Source: Papilionanthe hookeriana x Papilionanthe teres (Eukaryota; Streptophyta; Magnoliopsida; Asparagales; Orchidaceae). Taken from it: a stretch of DNA of 64,000 bases. Location of the stretch: assembly GCA_022702705.1 (NCBI GenBank), contig CM040423.1:43411575-43475574 (forward strand), written 5' to 3'. Both the position numbers and the translations under genes were made by a program. Below are positions 57,110 to 64,000 of the stretch, piece by piece (position 1 is the stretch's first letter; every line of letters begins with the position of its first letter). The notes beneath the pieces are model-generated. The model saw only the letters and a list, made by a program, of their open reading frames with translations. It ran no database searches and was not told the origin of the DNA.

Positions 57110-57900
57110 AACTTAACTTTAATCTCGAATGTCAAAGTTTTATTGGGCTTCCGAAATAATCGAAATCACTCGTTGTTTCAAGAAATCATGGAATAAATCA
57201 AGAAATTAAGAACACACAAAGTTTACTTGGAAAACCAAAGACAGGAAAAATCACGATCAGAGGGGAAAAATTCATTATATCAAATAAAAAATAAATAAAT
57301 AGAGAATCCAATAGTTCTACACAAGTGGGGGTGTTTATAGTTTTAGCAAGAGACATTTAAATGAAATAATTTAGAAAGAACTAACAAAGCAAAATCACAT
57401 GTATTGCAATTTATAGGCTATTATAAGATTGATCAAACGATCAAAAGCCTCCAATAGGTGAGCTCACAGTTTTCTTCTAAAGTCTAAATTCACGTGCATA
57501 TAGTTTTCTCATAAAACTTTAATCTATATGTTTGTAATTTCCTTACGAAATGACATGCGGGACCCACAAGATTCAGATCATAAATTTAAGAATCTTCACA
57601 TTTACACAAATTTCCAAATATGCATAATAGAACTCTCTCCATCATGAATGAATAACAACCAAATCTATCTAAGGCTCAAACTTGACTATTGCAAATGGCT
57701 TGGTCATCATATATGTACAACTATCATGTGTACTGATCTTACTCATAACATTATCATTGAAAGCAATAATTCACGAACGAAGCGGTAACGAACAACAATG
57801 TGCATAGTTCTCTCATTAAACATATGATCTTTGCTGAGATAAATAACACTATGACTATTTCACATCAGTATGGTGATCTTCAAATCTTTATTAAGCTCTT
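57110..57900 (-). pseudogene. remnant of copia family D: end of RNase H plus probable 3' LTR
   Basis: On minus, 57870-57660 gives YLSKDHMFNERTMHIVVRYR then FVRELLL and, after a shift, MMTKPFAIVKFE. This is the C-terminal RNase H signature of copia (usually an LTKPL motif at the end). The downstream part to about 57110 has the ACTTTGTGTGTTCTTAATTTC and TTTTCCAAGTAAAC features of a copia LTR end. No clear start of the LTR was found. Confidence 0.6.
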
Positions 57901-57994
57901 TAAATTTCGCTTCCCGAAACTCGAGGGTCGCTTTTGGGAGAAATGTATAGGAGAGGAATTCAAATTGGGAAGAACATAATCATAAAACCCTAGG

Positions 57995-58990
57995 TGTTAT
58001 GAAAATCCAGAGCGAGAAATAGGAATCAACACAAATTAGAAGAAGAACACAGAGATTTAACGAGGTTCAGCAAAGAATTACCTACGTCCTCGGGAGCGAG
58101 CCGGCGAATGCACTATTTCAGAGGGGTTCAATTTTAGATCCCATAGGTTACACATATATATAGACATATATTAAACCCACATGTAAAATTACAATCACGA
58201 CCTCGCTCCCCCCAACCCACTAACTTCCAAGACCCGCTCCTTTTCATCAGGAGTCACACCTTTTCACCAAGAAACTTCAACTCCCTAGATATGAGCCATA
58301 CCTAACAATTCTCCACTTTGGCGAATATCCATCACCTTAGGAGAAATGTTTTACCCGGTATATGTGCCTACCAAACAAATCTCCACCTTAGCAAATATCC
58401 AGTCCCTTAGGAGAAAAACATCTAACAACACCTTTGTGAATATTCAGCCCCTTAGGAGAAAATCTCCAAATTGCGAATATCCAGCTCTTTAGGAGAAATA
58501 GATCATGAAGTTTCTTGCAACAAAGTGGGTTGGGCAACCAAACCATCTAACTTGGCTTGGTCAAAGTTCCTGCTGCATTTCCATCATATGTTCCAACAGA
58601 GTGAGCTCCACTTACAACTGTACTCCCCAACAGTTTATAGATGTTACATGCAGTGATCTTCCCTTTCATCACAGTCAGTGCACATTTAACAATTCTGATG
58701 GTTTTCTTATCCTCATCTATCTTTCAGCCAAATCTGGGATTACGCTTTAAGCCTCACATTAACGGATTATCGGCCCAGCCAAACCTGCAAAATGTGAGGG
58801 AATATTCCTCTAGTATAAATGGAAGATTCCCTTTCTCTCCTCCCTTCCCTATCAGCGAACTGCCTGGAATAGCGCGAACCGCCACGACTTCCCGCAGGAA
58901 CCTTCGGCCGCCACTTACGACCCTGTTCGCGCCTCCACTACCGGCGAGCCGACTGATAGGGATTGCCAACAGAGGAGTTCGACCAGCGAA
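57995..58990 (-). mobile_element. copia family A derivative, minus copy of the head-to-head pair
   Basis: On minus: leader sequence (about 58990-58775), a short end-of-gag piece (DEDKKTIRIVKCALTVMKGK-like), the pol deletion junction (TGTTGGAACATATGATGGAA), four purine-tract/LTR-start units (58500-58310) and a 313-bp LTR at 57995-58307 with TG...CA ends and the CTCCCGAGGACGTAGG block. Most of gag is also missing here. No matching target duplication was found at 57995 (left flank CTAGG). Confidence 0.82.
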
Positions 58991-59642
58991 ATTCGCCAGT
59001 TTGTCGCATGAGGAATTGCGACAGGTGGAGTTCGACATGATGCAGGAAGCGAGCAGCCGTGAGTATTCACGAACAGGGGTTTCGTGGAGGTATTCCGTGA
59101 ATAGGCGCGAAGGGAGTCGGAGCTCGCGAGACAGCAGTCAACCGAGGCGCTGGTGCGAACAGGATAAGTGTTTTAATTGGCATAGTTGACCAACCCATTA
59201 TGGTGTAAGAAACTCCATGAAGTATTTCTTCTTAGGGGCTGGATATTCGCCAAGGTGAAGATTTTTTAGATATGACTCATATGCCAGGTGATGCATTTCT
59301 CTTAAGGGGCTAGATACTCGCCAATGTGGAAATTTGTTAGGTATGGCTCATATACCAGAAATTTGGAGTCTCTTGAAAATAAAGAGGTGTATCTCCTGGT
59401 GAAAATGAATATCTCTTGAAATTTAGTGGGTTGAGGGGAACGATAGTGTTTTAGTAATTTATCCGTAGGTTTTATCTATAAATAGATATGTAACCCTATG
59501 CGTATGTGAACCGAACTTATAACTCCTCTAAAATAGTGAATTCGCCGCTCTGCTCCTGAGGATATATGCATCTTTGCCGAACCTCGTTAAATCTGTGTTC
59601 TTCTTCTGGATTTGCGTTTTGTTCACCCTGAATTGCACAACA
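58991..59642 (+). mobile_element. copia family A derivative, plus copy of the head-to-head pair
   Basis: It begins in the same leader region (GCGACAGGTGGAGTTCGACA, homologous to 50190-50380). At about 59180 it jumps to the extreme 3' end (GGTGTAAGAAACTCCATGAA), then has two purine-tract/LTR-start units (59219 and 59294) and an LTR at 59335-59642 (308 bp, TATA CTATAAATAG near 59476). All of gag and pol is gone. It abuts the minus copy in opposite orientation. Confidence 0.82.
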
Positions 59643-61635
59643 GTGAAGTTTAGTTGGAAGATGGGGGGCTTGCCTGTGCCGACTATTGGTGCTGTGAAGT
59701 ATGGGCGGCTGGCTTGGGATTCTGAAATGAATGCCCTGGTGTTATAATAAGATGTGTTATTGTAATCGTTTAAATGTGATCATGGAGAATAGAAAAATAT
59801 GCAAAGATTGCAATTATTGTTAGTAAGGGTCTGTGTGGGATATGCATAAGAAGGTTCTTGTGAACATGGAGAAAAATCTACAAATGCCTTTTTAGAGGTT
59901 TCTAAATTGTAGTACACATCATAATTAAAATTTTTTTAACAAATTTATGTTTTATTTTGACCCATAAACTAAATTTTAATTATGCATAAAAAATTATTAG
60001 AAACTTAATAAGTTCGCACATGGTCTAACCAAACTAGATTGTGAGAGGTGATCTGCTCAAGCAAAGAGAAGTGCAGAATGAGGCATCAAATATCATCCCA
60101 TCAACCCATTTATAGAAATCAGAAGTTCTAAAATCTCGGGCCGACCGAGCTAAACGCACATGGTCTAGCCGACCGAGCTAGGATAACCTAGCAAAAAATG
60201 ACCATATAACGAGTCATCATTTATAAAATACTTGAAATACCCTATGTAAACCCCATCAGGACAAGGGCAAAACTGTAGTATCACTATTGCACGAAATCAT
60301 CCATAAATAAAACCAGCATTTAATGATGCGAGTGTCACAATTTTAACGCTTCATTCAAGAGATTATAGCTCAACTCTCTTTTTTACTTGGCCTTTTTAGA
60401 CTCCTTACAGGTTCTATTCCTTGGAGGTGGTTCAGGGACAATTTTTAATTCAACAATTGCCTTGAAGGTAGTATCACTATTGCCTTTTTATACTTATTTC
60501 TACAAATACAGGCTTGAGCCCAATTTATTGGGAATGAAGCCCATTTCGAAGCCCATTTGCTTCCTTAATGAAATTACTATACCGCAAATTCAGGCTCTTT
60601 TTTTTTTTTTTTGAAAAACAATTTAATTTTGATCGGATAAAATTAAGTCACTTAAAATTAATTGCGAAGCTTAGTTGATATAATTCTTTAAACACAATTT
60701 AAAGAAAATAATGATAATGATAACAATAATAATAAATAAATAAAAATAGACTTAAATGGTCAAATGACTCAAATGCATTCATGGTCAACTATACTAAGGA
60801 ATTATTTGTGATCATTTTTTTCTATTTTATAATTTTATTTTATTTCATTTAAACTTTACCTCAGAATATAACATATTCTACACATTCAATTAGAATTTGA
60901 TTATTTAAAAAAAAAAAACTCAAAGTACATTAAAAATTATTTTTAGTAATTTTTTAATTAAGTTATTTTATTTTTCATGAATAAAACTTGAAAACATGTT
61001 AAAAATGTATTAATAAAAAAAAAATAATAATGAAATAAAAATAAAAATAATAAAAAGAGGGGGGGGCTTGCACTTTATTAATTTACATTTCTATTGTTTG
61101 CAACCAAAAGACAAATAAAAATTTTTATCATGCCAACAAGCCATCTATCACATAACAATAAGAATAAAGTTAAATATGATATGCAACTACCTTTAATTTA
61201 TAACATGAAAGTCATGCTCCCTTTAATTGCACTGCAAGAATTTAGATGCACGAGAAAAAGATAAGAAATATTTATATACATAACATTATCTATAAAATAT
61301 AATATTTGCATTATTTTTAAAGTTATTTTTTACAAGTAAGTTGGTCTAATTCTTTACTTTGTTGCCAATCAATATGCTTACCCGTTCTAACATAATTTTT
61401 TTTAGTTATTAAATCCATATACTTGTGCTTGAACACAACAAAATATTAGTGTATACGCCACAACTGATACCAAAAATGTCAAAGCATTCGGGCGATCAAG
61501 ATTATGGCCAGGTAATCAAGGCGTCCTACCATACACTAGTGCACGGTCGGGAATCAACCGACACATTGCGTTGAGAGATTTAAGCGGCATGTCACACTGA
61601 CAGTGCCGGCCGACTGAGATGCAGACATGAGTTAT
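59643..61635. other. AT-rich intergenic DNA with possible LTR relic
   Basis: 60000-60420 has a GC-richer stretch with the repeated words GCCGACCGAGCTA and a CATAAATAAAACC promoter-like motif, possibly an old LTR. A G8 tract follows near 61058. No gene is seen. Confidence 0.4.
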
Positions 61636-62248
61636 TGATTGTGGTTGATCGAACGACTAAGTTTACACCAAAAAGAACAAAAATAAAGCGGAACACACAT
61701 ATTAATGTGGTTCGACAAGTTGTCTATGTCTATGGAGTTGCAGAGGATTTTATTACTTGAGAAATTTACACCGAGTCGATCGCCTCGACGATTAAAAGAG
61801 ACACCCTTTCTTTCTTCCTTTCTCTCCCTCTCCTCTCCTTCTCTCTCTCTCTCTACCCAAGAGCCACCCAGAGGAAAAACCCCGCACAATAAAAACAAAG
61901 GGAAGACGCCTTGCCTTGTGATGTAACCTTTTTATTCCTCCGTTAGCAAGAATGTCAAAGCCTTAAAAGGGAAGAGCAGCCTGCAATATTTCTTCTCGTA
62001 GAGAAATACCGAAAATAGGAGGGAGAGCTACGCGATTTTTTCTTCTTCTGAGAAACTGTGGCTTGCTATGTGATATAAATCCAATATCTCCTACATGCAT
62101 TTAATGATGGTGGTGGGGCCAATAACAAAAAAGTCAACTGCCTTGTTTTTAAAATAAAAAATGGGAGGCAGGAGAAAGCAAAGAGGCGGATGGCGGGAGC
62201 AATTATATTGCCTTTTTTTCTCATGTCGACACGTCTCCACACTCAACA
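61636..62248 (-). repeat. 3' LTR of copia family C
   Basis: On minus the LTR starts TGTTGAGTGTGGAGACG right after the purine tract AAGTGGGAGATT, and ends about 613 bp later at ...CCACAATCA. It contains the GAGGCGATCGACTCGGTGTA-like block that also marks family-B LTRs, and a CT-rich tract near 61810-61855. The five bases beyond, GTTAT, would be one copy of the target duplication. The other lies outside the window. Confidence 0.72.
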
Positions 62249-62269
62249 AATCTCCCACTTGAAGACTGG

Positions 62270-64000
62270 TACCTGACAGCATCATCCATTGGATGTATCA
62301 TCCGCAGACTGTATTATCCATTTCCTCAACAGTAATATCCTCCACCTCTACAACTCAAGACCCCTATCTTCATGCTTGAAGACTAACTGAAGTTATGCAC
62401 AACTTTAGCTTTTCAAGAGTAACACCATTTCTTAACATATCAGTATGATTCTTGCTTCCACAAATTTTCTCAAGCAATAACTATCCATCATCCCACAATG
62501 ACCGTATGAAGTGATACCTGGTATGAATGTGCTTGGTCATGTACTGAAATGCTGGATTCCTGGTAAGGAATATAGTGCTCTGACTGTCACTATAAAGAAT
62601 GCCCTTCTGATTCTTCTTGCCCAATTCTTTAAAAAAGACATGTAGACATATCATCTCCTTCGTAGCCTCTGACACTGTTATATACTTAGCTTCGGTAATA
62701 AACAAAGAAATTGGCTTTTGTAGATTAGCGCCTCATGATACTGCAGTGCCACCAAGAGTATACATATATCATTTAGTACTTCTTCTGGTATCAATGTCTC
62801 CAGCTTGATCAATATCAACATAGCCCTGTACTTCTGAACTATTTCCTAAAAAACACAATCAAATTTCAGAAAAACCTCTTAGGTACCTCAAGATTCACTT
62901 CACAGCTTCACAATATTCCTTTCCAGGATTACTCATGTATTTGTGAACAAGTCTTATTGCATGGGCAATATCCGGTATGGTGCAAATCATAACATACATA
63001 AGTGAATCAATAGTCGAAGCATAAGGAACCCTACTCATGTAGTGTCGTTCCTCCTCTGACTTGGGTGACTGATTTTGCTGAGTCTGAAGTGACCGCCCAA
63101 GGGTGTGCCAGCCGATTTGGCCTTATCCATATTAAACCTACTAAGTACCTTTTTCACATACTCAGCTTGAGAGAGTCTCAATGTGCCTATGAATCTACCC
63201 GTGACAATTCTCATGCTAAGTATTTGTTATAAAATTTTCAAATTCTTCATTGCAAAGTGTTATGACATCTGCTCCTTCAGATTATTGATCTCATCAATAC
63301 TAGCCCCTGCAATAAGCATATTATCCACATATAACAGTAGAATAATATAAGAATTGTCAAAATGTCTGACATAGCAGCAATGATCTGATTGACATCTACT
63401 ATACCTTGCACTGTGCATGAAATTATTAAATTTCTTGTACCACTATCTAGGAGCTTACTTTAGGCCATGCAAACTATTCTTCAGTATGCAAACTGAGTCT
63501 TCCATTCCCTGTACCACGAACCCTTCAGGTTGGTGCATGTAGATGTTTTTCTCAAGGTCTCCACGAAGAAAGGTTGTCTTTACATCTAACTGCTCAAGGA
63601 AGAAATCTTCGGTAGCCACCATAGACAGTACCATTGTGGTGGTTGTAAGCTTCAACACAGGAGAGAAAATCTTAGAATAATCAATACCATGTTTCTGCTG
63701 AAAGCCTTCCACACAAGTTTAGCCTTGTACCTCTTACTGCCATCATGATTAGTCTTTGCCTGGTACACCCACTTGTTATGTAATGCCTTCTTCCTTGATG
63801 GAATTTCTTCCAACTCCAAGTCCGAATTTCTATCATAGAATCCATCTCCTCCTTCATGGCTAGCTCCCACTTACTCGAATTTTCATATTGCAATGTTTCT
63901 TCATAACTCAGAGGTTCTCCACTATATGTCAGTAGGATATAGTTTAAAGTTGGAGAATAATGCTGTGGAGAATGTCTAGTTCTTTCTGACCTGTAAACTA
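62270..64000 (-). pseudogene. copia family C reverse transcriptase and RNase H, decayed
   Basis: Read on minus from the window edge: KWELAMKEEMDSM, HNKWVYQAKTNHDGSKRYKA, DYSKIFSPVLKL, LEQLDVKTTFLRGDLEKNIY, SLHGLK, then the catalytic region, and RNase H with EAKYITVSEATKEM, YSDSQSTIFL and TKHIHTRYHFIR (62481-62705). The catalytic motif is YVDN instead of YVDD (codon AAT, near 63320), which would abolish polymerase activity. Several TGA stops stand where tryptophan or glycine is expected (for example before GANLQKPIS near 62735). The upstream gag and integrase lie beyond the window. Confidence 0.86.

Overview
The window is nuclear DNA of a flowering plant. It is AT-rich, has spliced genes with GT-AG introns, and carries abundant Ty1/copia LTR retrotransposons, short inverted-repeat transposons, microsatellites and CC-NBS-LRR resistance-gene relics. 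I cannot fix the species. No rRNA gene, intact tRNA gene or CRISPR array was seen. One 500-base assembly gap lies at 10185-10684.

Layout. 1-4300 is a decayed copia element (family A) whose 3' LTR ends inside a broken NBS-LRR gene (4301-5902, minus). That gene is cut off upstream by a second copia LTR plus gag piece (family B, 5903-6740). A second, better preserved LRR exon (9087-10184, minus) runs into the gap. 14162-14772 holds four spliced exons of a PITH-domain gene (minus). 16-23 kb carries two tandem-repeat blocks, a Harbinger-like element with GC-rich cargo, and an unusual AATAACC/GGTTATT-rich element. 26.4-29.9 kb is a two-exon plastid-type ribose-5-phosphate isomerase (plus). 31.7-36.6 kb is a complete 14-exon NIMA-related (NEK) kinase gene on minus, tail-to-tail with the isomerase. 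From 37 kb to the end the window is almost entirely repeats: two solo LTRs of one family with perfect target duplications, a Mutator-type MITE nested in one of them, a family-B LTR, a deleted copia element with both LTRs (48837-52230), a SINE nested in a MITE (54.5 kb), a head-to-head pair of deleted family-A copies (58-59.6 kb), and a further copia element running off the end on minus (61.6-64 kb).

How the parts relate. The only genes likely to be working are the isomerase (pentose phosphate and Calvin cycles), the NEK kinase (microtubule and growth control), and possibly the PITH gene if its missing ends exist. The PITH, isomerase and NEK trio matches, as I recall it, the neighbours At3g04780, At3g04790 and At3g04810 of Arabidopsis, so this looks like a conserved gene island inflated by transposons. 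The most novel signal is in the transposons. Several family-A copies share one internal deletion of pol, and they carry a growing tandem array of the polypurine-tract/LTR boundary (1, 2, and 4 or nearly 4 units). This suggests a parasitic subfamily that amplified after losing its polymerase.
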